From positions 1 to 6,025 of the forward strand of contig DAJP01000022.1 in assembly GCA_002496355.1 (NCBI GenBank): a stretch of 6,025 nucleotides of DNA, read 5' to 3'. How positions within the stretch are numbered: the first letter of the stretch is position 1; each line of letters starts with the position of its first letter. The stretch comes from Euryarchaeota archaeon UBA346. Lineage in GTDB: Archaea; Thermoplasmatota; E2; DHVEG-1. Under the pieces are notes generated by a model. The model saw only the letters and a list, made by a program, of their open reading frames with translations. It did no database searches and was not told where the DNA came from. The position numbers were made by a program, and so were the translations under genes. Below, piece by piece: positions 1 through 5,652 of the stretch.

Positions 1-285
1 GACGAGGATCACATCGTAATAACCCATGGGACCGATACCATGGTCGAGACCGCAAAGAAGCTTGGTGAGACTATAAAAGATAAGACCATTGTCCTGACTG
101 GTGCGATGATCCCGTATCGGTTCGGCAGCTCCGATGGGCTGTTCAACCTTGGGAGTGCCCTTGCGTTTGTTCAATCGCTGCCGCGTGGGGTGTATGTTGC
201 GATGAACGGGCGGTACTTCACCTATGATAACGTCATGAAGAACAAGCAGCTTGGTGAGTTCGAAGAGCTGAAAGTCATCCAGTAG
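1..285 (+). CDS. Small asparaginase-domain protein, 3' part (5' end outside window)
   Basis: The reading frame is open from base 1 and ends at TAG 283-285, giving 94 C-terminal residues. It matches the N-terminal domain of L-asparaginases (asparagine to aspartate plus ammonia). THGTDTM at fragment residues 8-14 carries the catalytic Thr-Asp pair (T11, D12; equivalent to T89-D90 of E. coli AnsB). TGAM (33-36) and SSDGLFNL (43-50) are family signatures, and K80 in DNVMK aligns with the AnsB catalytic Lys162. The protein stops about where full-length enzymes enter their C-terminal domain, so it resembles the stand-alone short asparaginase-domain proteins (roughly 160-170 residues by recollection) rather than a 320-residue enzyme. 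The first catalytic Thr would lie upstream and cannot be checked. Activity and substrate are uncertain; the family assignment is solid. It is probably cytoplasmic, unlike every downstream gene. Confidence 0.88.
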   Translation, partial: DEDHIVITHGTDTMVETAKKLGETIKDKTIVLTGAMIPYRFGSSDGLFNLGSALAFVQSLPRGVYVAMNGRYFTYDNVMKNKQLGEFEELKVIQ

Positions 286-290
286 ATTCC

Positions 291-306
291 CTCTATTTCT
301 TTTTTA
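291..306 (+). terminator. T-rich tract after asparaginase-domain gene
   Basis: A pyrimidine-rich run with six consecutive T follows the stop codon within 20 bases, and a second T7 run lies at 335-341. There is no obvious GC-rich hairpin, which fits archaeal U-tract termination. It would separate the asparaginase-domain gene from the secreted-protein genes. Confidence 0.4.
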
Positions 307-417
307 CAATAATCCGATGATGTACTTTGTATGATTTTTTTCTCCCTTGATTGACCATAAAGAAAACAATGAACACTAAGATTTTTCATCTGTTTAGAAT
401 TTTTATCACTTCCAAAC

Positions 418-425
418 ATTTAAAT
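418..425 (+). promoter_or_regulatory. Candidate TATA box for the cysteine hydrolase gene
   Basis: The palindromic box ATTTAAAT lies in an AT-rich stretch. An archaeal promoter places transcription start about 25 bases downstream, near 445-452. That would leave a short 5' UTR containing the AGAAGGA ribosome site at 467-473 ahead of ATG 478. The upstream in-frame ATG at 424 falls inside the box and would not be transcribed, which supports the shorter protein. Confidence 0.4.
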
Positions 426-477
426 GAATTCAGAGATTAACAAACGTCAGTGTAGAATTTGTAATCAGAAGGAAATA

Positions 478-1434
478 ATGAATATCATGGTCATAACAAA
501 AAGTATTGTCTGTATGATTGTTTTTTTGCTCATGGGTGTGTGCTTTGTTCCAAATCTGCAGGGCTCCTCTGAAAAAATCAATGAATCGTCATCTCTCCTG
601 CAGAGTGATAGGCGGGTCCCATGCGATAATATAACCGTACCGGATTGTGTCGAGGTAGGAGACCTCTTGTTACTGGATCTCCCTTGGGTCGAGTTCATCT
701 ATTATCGGATTCCTGGTCCGTACAATGACCATGGTGCGATTTATGTGGGGAATAATACCTTCGTTGATGCTGTTGTTCCTGTTGTGAAATCACGGGATTA
801 TTCTCATTTTTATTCGTTGCAGAAAAATTATGTTTTTTTACGTGTAAAAACCGCGAATGAATCTCAACGGCAAGCAGCTGCGGCATGGGCCGCAAGCAAG
901 GTTGGGAGCCCCTATCAGCATTTTTTCAGACCCCCTTGGTTTGGTTTGAAGATGGCCAACACAAATCTTTCCCTTCCAATTGCCCATAAATTCTATTGCA
1001 TGGAATTGCTCTGGGCAGCGTACTATCATCAAGGGATTGATATCGATCAGAACGGATGGAGTTTCCCTTGGTGGGTACCGGGGGATGATATCCTTAATGA
1101 TGATGATGTTGAGATTATTTACAGGAATGTCGCAAATAGCACGGAGATCACCAAACCCTTCAAAGGTATCTATGTCGCTAATACGAAAAGAATGTCGACG
1201 TTAGAAAAAACGATTGTTCTTGGTGAGATCACCATCGAAGCCGAAACCTACAATGAGAATGTGACTCGCATGGATTTTTTCATCGATGATGTCTTTATGG
1301 CAGCGGTGACTCTCCCACCGTTTCAGTGGACTTGGAGTGAGCAAGCCTCAGGGAGAAGGATGATTAAGGCCATCGCCTCTGATGGCCAGGGGAATCATTA
1401 TGCCACCTCGGTAATTGTTTGGAAAATTTTCTAA
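478..1434 (+). CDS. Secreted YiiX/NlpC-P60-like (permuted papain fold) cysteine hydrolase with Ig-like tail
   Basis: The product has 318 residues from ATG 478, chosen for the AGAAGGA site 4 bases upstream; ATG 424 would add 18 residues but has no ribosome site. Residues 1-29 are an export signal or membrane anchor (K8, then a hydrophobic run). The catalytic domain spans about 55-225. VGDLLLLD (G61-D62) is the opening motif of YiiX/YebB-like proteins, H85 in NDHGAIYVG is the likely catalytic His, and C174 in FYCMELLW is the likely nucleophile. His-before-Cys order is typical of the circularly permuted NlpC/P60 (LRAT-like) group. FPWWVPGDDIL near 195-207 resembles the conserved PDD segment after the Cys. 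Residues about 242-318 form an Ig-like beta domain (FFIDD, PPFQWTW, IKAIASDGQGN), probably for surface placement or substrate binding. Known relatives cleave amide or thioester bonds, but the substrate here is unknown. A T8 run follows the stop, so it is probably monocistronic. Confidence 0.82.
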   Translation: MNIMVITKSIVCMIVFLLMGVCFVPNLQGSSEKINESSSLLQSDRRVPCDNITVPDCVEVGDLLLLDLPWVEFIYYRIPGPYNDHGAIYVGNNTFVDAVVPVVKSRDYSHFYSLQKNYVFLRVKTANESQRQAAAAWAASKVGSPYQHFFRPPWFGLKMANTNLSLPIAHKFYCMELLWAAYYHQGIDIDQNGWSFPWWVPGDDILNDDDVEIIYRNVANSTEITKPFKGIYVANTKRMSTLEKTIVLGEITIEAETYNENVTRMDFFIDDVFMAAVTLPPFQWTWSEQASGRRMIKAIASDGQGNHYATSVIVWKIF

Positions 1435-1442
1435 TGAAATAC

Positions 1443-1455
1443 TCTTTTTTTTCTA
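1443..1455 (+). terminator. T-tract terminator after cysteine hydrolase
   Basis: Eight consecutive T (1445-1452) flanked by C/T begin about 10 bases after TAA 1432-1434. There is no strong hairpin, so this fits a U-tract-only archaeal terminator. A 7-bp inverted repeat TTAGAAC (1477-1483)/GTTCTAA (1511-1517) lies further downstream with a 27-base loop and is weak. Confidence 0.45.
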
Positions 1456-1691
1456 TGAATCGAAGAACCATGGGTCTTAGAACGATGTCACTACGTATCC
1501 TTTGAATGGTGTTCTAAAGGTGTATTTTTATGTATTTTCTGGAATTGGCAGTGAAGTCGGGATGACTGTTATATAATATATTTTTTTATCAACACGTTCA
1601 TATTGAAATTATTTATTTTATTGGTACCCATTTTTCCGATTATTAGAATATTATTTGTAACTTTTGTTTCAATTTTTTCACATGTCTGGTA
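1456..1691. other. AT-rich intergenic stretch, no gene recognised
   Basis: This is the first half of a 542-base non-coding interval. It holds AT-rich TATA-like sequence at 1570-1580 running into a T7 run at 1581-1587. A TTG-initiated frame from 1603 to 1938 is open, but it has no ribosome site and no recognisable product, and it runs through the structured leader, so I do not call it. I see no tRNA, rRNA or insertion-sequence ends. Confidence 0.5.
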
Positions 1692-1699
1692 TTTATATA
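1692..1699 (+). promoter_or_regulatory. Candidate TATA box for the FG-GAP gene, long-leader promoter
   Basis: TTTATATA is the closest match to an archaeal box A in the interval and is flanked by AT-rich DNA. Transcription would start near 1717-1725 and give a leader of about 255 bases, long for an archaeon but consistent with the structured element at 1803-1925. An alternative is a TATA-like GTATA core at 1889-1893, shared by position with copy 2 (4215-4219), which would leave a 5' UTR of about 60 bases and make the conserved block partly promoter. Confidence 0.4.
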
Positions 1700-1802
1700 C
1701 AAGGAGATTCAATTCCTTATACATCTTATATTATCCGAGGGAGGCAGAAAAGAAAGGAAACAAACGTCGTAAGATTTTTTATCTATATTGTTTGAAGGAA
1801 AG

Positions 1803-1976
1803 GTCTTTGAGAGGGAGGCAGTACAACCTGAAATGGAGGACGGAATGCTGGCAGAAAATATTTTTTCTTCATATTATCCCCTTTGAAGTATACTTCCAAA
1901 ACTTCTGCCACTCTTCTCTCAGGACAAATCAGCGGTAAAAAAGGAATAGTACGGAAAGGAAACGGAGGAAAAAAAA
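1803..1976 (+). promoter_or_regulatory. Duplicated structured 5' leader, copy 1 (candidate cis-regulatory RNA)
   Basis: This block is homologous to 4141-4300. Outer stem P1: 1803-1805 pair with 1923-1925, U1806 is bulged, and 1807-1813 pair with 1916-1922 (10 pairs, one G-U). Inner stem P2: UGGCAGAA 1849-1856 pairs perfectly with UUCUGCCA 1903-1910. The 46-base P2 loop contains the palindrome GAAGTATACTTC (1885-1896), which can form a 4-bp stem with a UAUA tetraloop in this copy only. After P1 comes a purine-rich tail ending in the GGAGG site (1964-1968), 8 bases before ATG 1977. CUUCC 1893-1897 could pair with that GGAGG. No known riboswitch class is recognised. The shared block could also contain promoter or operator DNA. 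Confidence 0.6.
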
Positions 1977-4097
1977 ATGAGAAAGAAAATCGTAGGAATC
2001 GTAGTTTTTATGCTGGTGGCCACTGCGGTGGTATCTGCAACAAACATCAATGTGAAGGAAAGTAACAATATACGGTTGAATTCTGAACCCTATGAACCTG
2101 CCCCATTTGAATGGTGGCGTGTCGATCAAAAACAAACAACTCAAGGTGGATATGGTATCACACTTATACCACCTGAGACAAACGCCCAAAGTTTCACACC
2201 AACAAAGGATAAACTCACCGCCGTCTCATTGTATCTTTTTGGTGCAGGTACCCCTCCAGATAAGGTGAACATAACGGTTTCGATACGAGACAATTTAACA
2301 GGCTCAGATCTTGCTACAAAAACAATAGACACAAGTGTCGTTCCCATAACTTCGGCGACATGGATACTGTTTGATTTTGAAGATATCTCTGTTACTCCTG
2401 AGAGTAAATATTTTATTGTTTGCTCTGGTGATGCTGGTAATGCGAACAATGCCTATTGCTGGTTGTTTAGTTCTGAAGATTTGTATGCTCGAGGTGAAGC
2501 GTGGCATAAAGCAACCGTAGGCTCGTCTTGGATTCAATGGCCGAGCGGATCGACAAGTCCAGCGGATTTCTGTTTCAAAACCTATTTCAGGAACCCATTA
2601 GATGTATCTTCCACTCCGAAAAACAACGAAATGATGCCTTCAGAAGTGTCCATGGTGGGAGATTGGACTGAGACACAAAAGCTTCTTGCTTCCGATGGAA
2701 CAGCCGGTGATTGCTTTGGGAATTTGATTGCCATGGATGGCGACTACGCACTAATCCCAGCAAACCATGATGATGAAAACGGAGCCAATGCGGGTTCCGC
2801 GTATGTATTTGTACGTACCGGTAATAATTGGACTCAGCAAGCAAAGCTCTTGCCAGATGATGGAGCTGCAGGAGACATGTTTGGTTCTCCAGCCATTTCT
2901 GGAGACACTGTATTAATAGGAGCATCTCTTGATGATGATAATGGAACAGATTCCGGATCAGCATATATATTTGTCAGAACTGGTAGTACTTGGACTCAGC
3001 AGGCAAAACTTCGTCCATTAGACGGTGCAGCGTCCGACCATTTTGGTGGTTTGGTTGCTCTCTCTAGTGATACTGCAATCATCGGTGCATGCCTTGATGA
3101 TGACAACGGAGCTGACTCTGGTTCAGCATATGTGTTCACCCGTACCGGCACGACCTGGACCCAGACACAAAAAATACTTGCACCAGATGGCCAGACCGGG
3201 GATTATTTTGGTTATACCTCCTACCTTGATGGAAATACTGCTATTATTACAGCACCTTTAGATGATGACAAAGGTATCGATACCGGTTCGGCATACATAT
3301 ATATCAAGTCAGGAGAATCTTGGACCCAACAACAAAAACTAACCGCTTCAGATAGCACATTAAATGACCAATTTGGTCAAGCAGTCGCTCTCGATGGTGA
3401 CACCGCACTCATCGGAGCACCAACGTATGGACCAAACGCAACCCAGATTGGAGCAGCATATATATTCACACGCTCTGGTGCGACCTGGACAGAACGAGCT
3501 AAACTCACCGCATCAGATGCTCAAACAACTGACCAATTTAGCGCTTATGCAGTTGCTCTCGATGGTACCACGGCTATTGTTGGCTCACCAGGAGATGACG
3601 TCGTTGGGTCAAATTCTGGATCAGCATACGTTTTCTCCACAACAGACGGCATCAATTGGATAGAACAGCAAAAACTGATACCATCTGATGGAGCATCTGC
3701 AGATGAGTTTGGTTCTCTAGCTCTAGATGGTAATTCCGCGATTATCACATCATGGCATGATGATAATAACGGAGCAAACTCTGGGTCAGCATATGTTTTC
3801 ACGAAAAAGGGTTTAACCTTCAGCATCTCGGGAGGAATCGGGGTCAAAGCAACCATCACAAATGAAGCAGCAACAGATGTCAATGATGTCCCCTGGCAGA
3901 TCCATGTAGAAGGCGGCATTCTCGGGAAGATCAATAAAACAGTGAATGGAACTATCGACATCCCCGCAGGGGAATCGGTTACTGTGAAGACAGGAATGCT
4001 TCTAGGATTCGGTATCATCTCTATCGTTGCAAAAGTAGCTGACGAAGAACAGACGGCCACAGGAACACAGCTCATCATATTCTCAATGGTGAAATAA
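1977..4097 (+). CDS. Secreted seven-bladed FG-GAP (integrin-alpha-like) beta-propeller protein
   Basis: The 706-residue product starts at ATG 1977 behind GGAGG with 8-base spacing. Residues 1-21 are a Sec signal peptide (RKK, hydrophobic core, VVSA before T22). Residues about 48-205 form a beta-sandwich module (AQSFTPTKDKLTAVSLYLF, ITVSIRDNLTGSDL, FKTY) of the kind found as a binding module in archaeal surface proteins. Residues about 228-612 hold seven FG-GAP repeats of 54-57 residues, each starting W(T/I)xxxKL, with starting Trp at 230, 285, 339, 394, 449, 504 and 561, so a complete seven-blade propeller is expected. Acidic DDxNGxxSGSAY loops resemble Ca2+-binding loops. The loop of blade 5 (YGPNATQIGAAY) has lost the acidic residues, and blade 6 reads FS rather than FG. 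Residues 613-706 are a C-terminal beta domain (SISGGIGVKATITN, LGFGIISI) seen in related archaeal secreted proteins. No C-terminal membrane anchor is visible. Adhesion or extracellular binding is likely; the ligand is unknown. Confidence 0.87.
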   Translation: MRKKIVGIVVFMLVATAVVSATNINVKESNNIRLNSEPYEPAPFEWWRVDQKQTTQGGYGITLIPPETNAQSFTPTKDKLTAVSLYLFGAGTPPDKVNITVSIRDNLTGSDLATKTIDTSVVPITSATWILFDFEDISVTPESKYFIVCSGDAGNANNAYCWLFSSEDLYARGEAWHKATVGSSWIQWPSGSTSPADFCFKTYFRNPLDVSSTPKNNEMMPSEVSMVGDWTETQKLLASDGTAGDCFGNLIAMDGDYALIPANHDDENGANAGSAYVFVRTGNNWTQQAKLLPDDGAAGDMFGSPAISGDTVLIGASLDDDNGTDSGSAYIFVRTGSTWTQQAKLRPLDGAASDHFGGLVALSSDTAIIGACLDDDNGADSGSAYVFTRTGTTWTQTQKILAPDGQTGDYFGYTSYLDGNTAIITAPLDDDKGIDTGSAYIYIKSGESWTQQQKLTASDSTLNDQFGQAVALDGDTALIGAPTYGPNATQIGAAYIFTRSGATWTERAKLTASDAQTTDQFSAYAVALDGTTAIVGSPGDDVVGSNSGSAYVFSTTDGINWIEQQKLIPSDGASADEFGSLALDGNSAIITSWHDDNNGANSGSAYVFTKKGLTFSISGGIGVKATITNEAATDVNDVPWQIHVEGGILGKINKTVNGTIDIPAGESVTVKTGMLLGFGIISIVAKVADEEQTATGTQLIIFSMVK
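2661..3812 (+). repeat. Seven in-frame tandem FG-GAP coding repeats (about 165 bp each)
   Basis: The repeat unit is TGG-AC-CAG...AAA-CT followed by GATGAT(G)A-AA-GGA and GG(T/A)TC(A/C)GC(A/G)TA codons. Units start at about 2664, 2829, 2991, 3156, 3321, 3486 and 3657. The units have diverged at DNA level and each keeps the protein pattern, so this is an old duplication under selection rather than a recent expansion. Confidence 0.85.
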
Positions 4098-4111
4098 GGG
4101 ATATCTTCAGT

Positions 4112-4134
4112 GTTCAAGTCGTCATATCTTGAAC
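4112..4134. other. Perfect 7-bp inverted repeat between FG-GAP gene and leader copy 2
   Basis: GTTCAAG (4112-4118) and CTTGAAC (4128-4134) flank a 9-base loop and are followed by five A. It begins 15 bases after TAA 4095-4097 and ends 6 bases before leader copy 2. It could be a 3'-end or processing hairpin, or an operator. There is no U-tract after it on the + strand, so a classic terminator is unlikely. No equivalent perfect hairpin is seen before leader copy 1. Confidence 0.45.
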
Positions 4135-4140
4135 AAAAAT

Positions 4141-4300
4141 GTCCTTGAGAGGAGGAAAAAATAGCCTGAAAAAGGAAGGGAAGCTGGCAGGATTTAATCA
4201 TATTATCCCTTTAGTATATCTCCAAAATTCTGCTACTCCCGCTCTCAAGACAAATCAGAGGTAAAAAAGGAATATTACGGAAAGGAAAAGGAGGAAAAAA
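4141..4300 (+). promoter_or_regulatory. Duplicated structured 5' leader, copy 2 (candidate cis-regulatory RNA)
   Basis: This is the homologue of 1803-1976. P1: 4141-4143 pair with 4249-4251, C4144 is bulged, and 4145-4151 pair with 4242-4248 (10 pairs, all Watson-Crick). P2: 4185-4193 pair with 4227-4235 (9 pairs, two of them G-U: 4186/4234 and 4191/4229), extendable by two A-U pairs. The P2 loop is shorter than in copy 1. From 4251 to the start codon it matches copy 1 at 47 of 50 aligned bases, apart from two extra A in copy 1. GGAGG (4290-4294) sits 6 bases before ATG 4301, and UCUCC 4219-4223 could pair with it. A TATA-like AGTATAT at 4213-4219 is the competing promoter reading. The gene could use its own promoter or read-through from upstream. 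Confidence 0.6.
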
Positions 4301-5170
4301 ATGAGAAAGAAAATCGTAGGAGTCGTAATTTTGATGCTGGTGGCCACGACCGTGGTATCTGCAACGAATATTGCTGTGAAAGAACAAAGTCAACCGATAT
4401 CAGTTGGGGTTGATGTTCCCGTGTGGGAGGTAGGAGATTCATGGACATATAACATGTATTCAAATGAATATGGATACACACAGAATGGTACCTTGTGGTT
4501 TTTATTGTATCAAACTGTTAGAGCTACATGTACTGTTACCGATGCCACCGGAGATAACTATACGATGGAGGTGACTGCAAAAAATATGGTGGGGAATGTG
4601 ACCATTGGTTCATATCATCTGAAATTTACTTCGTTCACCAAGGAAACCATTCAATTTGTTTTCCGAAAAACAGATCTTGCTGATATGAGTCAATTTTTCC
4701 AGGAAAAAGGAGTAGTGTTCTGGTTAATTGGGAACAAAGGTCTTCCCATTCCTGCGCAGTATAAACGGACTTGGGGATCTGTCTATACTCCTGCCGCTGT
4801 TATTCTCCCGTTTCCATTGATTGCAGGAACACAGGGCAATGAACCTGGATATTCTTACACTTATCAACAGAAGTGTTCGCTCTATTGGGGGCTTATTTCA
4901 CTTATTGACAATCCTGTAAAATCTTATTCTGCAGGCTCACAACATTACCATTGTGAGATGGCGAATATCACAGTCCCGGCAGGAACCTATAACGCCTACA
5001 ACGTTTCAATAGATTTACAATATGGTGCTGGGCATTCTCACAGTTGGCGGTACTATGTACCCGAAGTAGGTTTTTTTGGAAAACAATATCTTGATATGGA
5101 TTATGATACTTCTGGAAAACCCGCCGCACACTATGAATGGGAGTTAGTAGAAACCAACTATACACCATGA
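4301..5170 (+). CDS. Secreted beta-rich protein of unknown function with paired HxH motifs
   Basis: The product has 289 residues, with GGAGG 6 bases before ATG 4301. Residues 1-21 are a signal peptide nearly identical to that of the FG-GAP protein (VVSA before T22), but the mature part is unrelated to it. The mature chain opens with VPVWEVGDSWTYNM (39-52) and later has NITVPAGTYNAYNVS (222-236) and YYVPEVGFFGKQ. These are features of secreted lipocalin/DUF3108-like beta-barrel proteins, and I am not certain of the family. Two His clusters, H215-x-H217-C218 and H245-x-H247, could bind a metal. There are several NxT/NxS sequons (for example N62, N222), which may be N-glycosylated in archaea. 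There are no catalytic signatures and no C-terminal membrane anchor, so it is probably extracellular. A T-rich tract follows the gene. Confidence 0.8.
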   Translation: MRKKIVGVVILMLVATTVVSATNIAVKEQSQPISVGVDVPVWEVGDSWTYNMYSNEYGYTQNGTLWFLLYQTVRATCTVTDATGDNYTMEVTAKNMVGNVTIGSYHLKFTSFTKETIQFVFRKTDLADMSQFFQEKGVVFWLIGNKGLPIPAQYKRTWGSVYTPAAVILPFPLIAGTQGNEPGYSYTYQQKCSLYWGLISLIDNPVKSYSAGSQHYHCEMANITVPAGTYNAYNVSIDLQYGAGHSHSWRYYVPEVGFFGKQYLDMDYDTSGKPAAHYEWELVETNYTP

Positions 5171-5207
5171 TCTCAATAATCAAATAGAAGACACAACCTA
5201 TCTCATC

Positions 5208-5221
5208 TCTTTTTCTTTTTT
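5208..5221 (+). terminator. T-rich terminator after the 289-residue secreted protein gene
   Basis: A run of T5, C and T6 lies about 40 bases after TGA 5168-5170. It is a U-tract-type archaeal terminator candidate. The following 114 bases to the next gene are AT-rich and show only weak TATA-like sequence (for example TTTCTTAAG at 5291-5299). Confidence 0.45.
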
Positions 5222-5335
5222 AATCATTCGATTCATACCAAAAAACCATTTAGTAATAACCTCACGTCCTAGCTTGTTCGATACAGATACGTTTCTTAAG
5301 GAGTTGGTTGTTATTAATTTGTATCTTGAGGAAAA

Positions 5336-5647
5336 ATGATACGGAAATACTTCATCATGTTTGGGTTGATGTCTCTTCTCCTTGTTGGAATGAATGTCTG
5401 TCAGGCAAAACCTGTTGTTTTTGGGAGAGGGACTGTTGTGCGTACGAGTTTTGCGGTTGGGCACTGGGGAATTATCTCTGAGAAAAGTTTTAATGGAACT
5501 CAGTATTTTGACCCTGTCGTTCTGCCGTTTCGTTTTCGGTTTGATGGGTTGCGGGTTTGGTTTCTCGGGCTTCTTCTGCCGTTCAATCCGAATATTCAGA
5601 TGTGGGGTAACCCAGTACTTCTCGTTAAAATGATACGATGGATGTAG
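5336..5647 (+). CDS. Small secreted protein of unknown function
   Basis: The product has 103 residues. ATG 5336 follows TGAGG (5327-5331) by 4 bases. Residues 1-24 form a clear signal peptide (IRK, hydrophobic core, CQA before K25). The mature 79 residues are beta-rich: GHWGIIS (42-48), YFDPVVLP (57-64), DGLRVWF (70-76), MWGNPVLLVKMI (89-100). The pattern 'W-I-I ... Y-P-x-LP ... F-x-DGL-x-V-x-F ... MWG' is one I recall from small secreted or lipoprotein OB-like proteins in archaea and bacteria, where the usual version reads NLPEEFKxDGLxVxF; no function is known to me. The next gene begins within a few bases, suggesting co-transcription and a shared extracellular role. Composition is G+T rich like that gene and unlike the A-richer 1977-4097 gene. 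Confidence 0.7.
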   Translation: MIRKYFIMFGLMSLLLVGMNVCQAKPVVFGRGTVVRTSFAVGHWGIISEKSFNGTQYFDPVVLPFRFRFDGLRVWFLGLLLPFNPNIQMWGNPVLLVKMIRWM

Positions 5648-5652
5648 GGAGT

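Noticed and set aside
424..477. Upstream ATG adding 18 residues (with CRIC) to the cysteine hydrolase
   Set aside because: There is no ribosome site, it lies inside the best TATA-like box, and it would put a polar stretch ahead of the signal peptide.
1833..1886. Short 17-codon upstream ORF starting at ATG 1833 in leader copy 1
   Set aside because: Copy 2 has no ATG at the aligned position and the peptide is not conserved, so it is unlikely to be a regulatory uORF.
1603..1938. TTG-started 111-codon frame with hydrophobic N-terminal half
   Set aside because: It has no ribosome site and no recognisable family, and it runs through the structured leader. Leader indels relative to copy 2 are 1, 2 and 7 bases long, which would shift a real coding frame.
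2661..3812. Regularly spaced repeats that could suggest a CRISPR or satellite array
   Set aside because: The period of about 165 bases is in frame and encodes propeller blades. There are no short identical repeats with unique spacers.
3545..4201. Long minus-strand open frame (218 codons) opposite the FG-GAP gene
   Set aside because: It is a shadow of the repeat-rich plus-strand gene, with no ribosome site or recognisable domain.
4139..4264. 41-codon ATG frame inside leader copy 2 that shares SLRG, HIIP and TNQR* with the frame ending at 1938
   Set aside because: The shared words follow from DNA homology and the frame matches only by net length. The conserved GCTGGCAG block is read in different frames in the two copies, and there is no ribosome site before ATG 4139. 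RNA pairing explains the conservation better, though a small-protein origin is not fully excluded.
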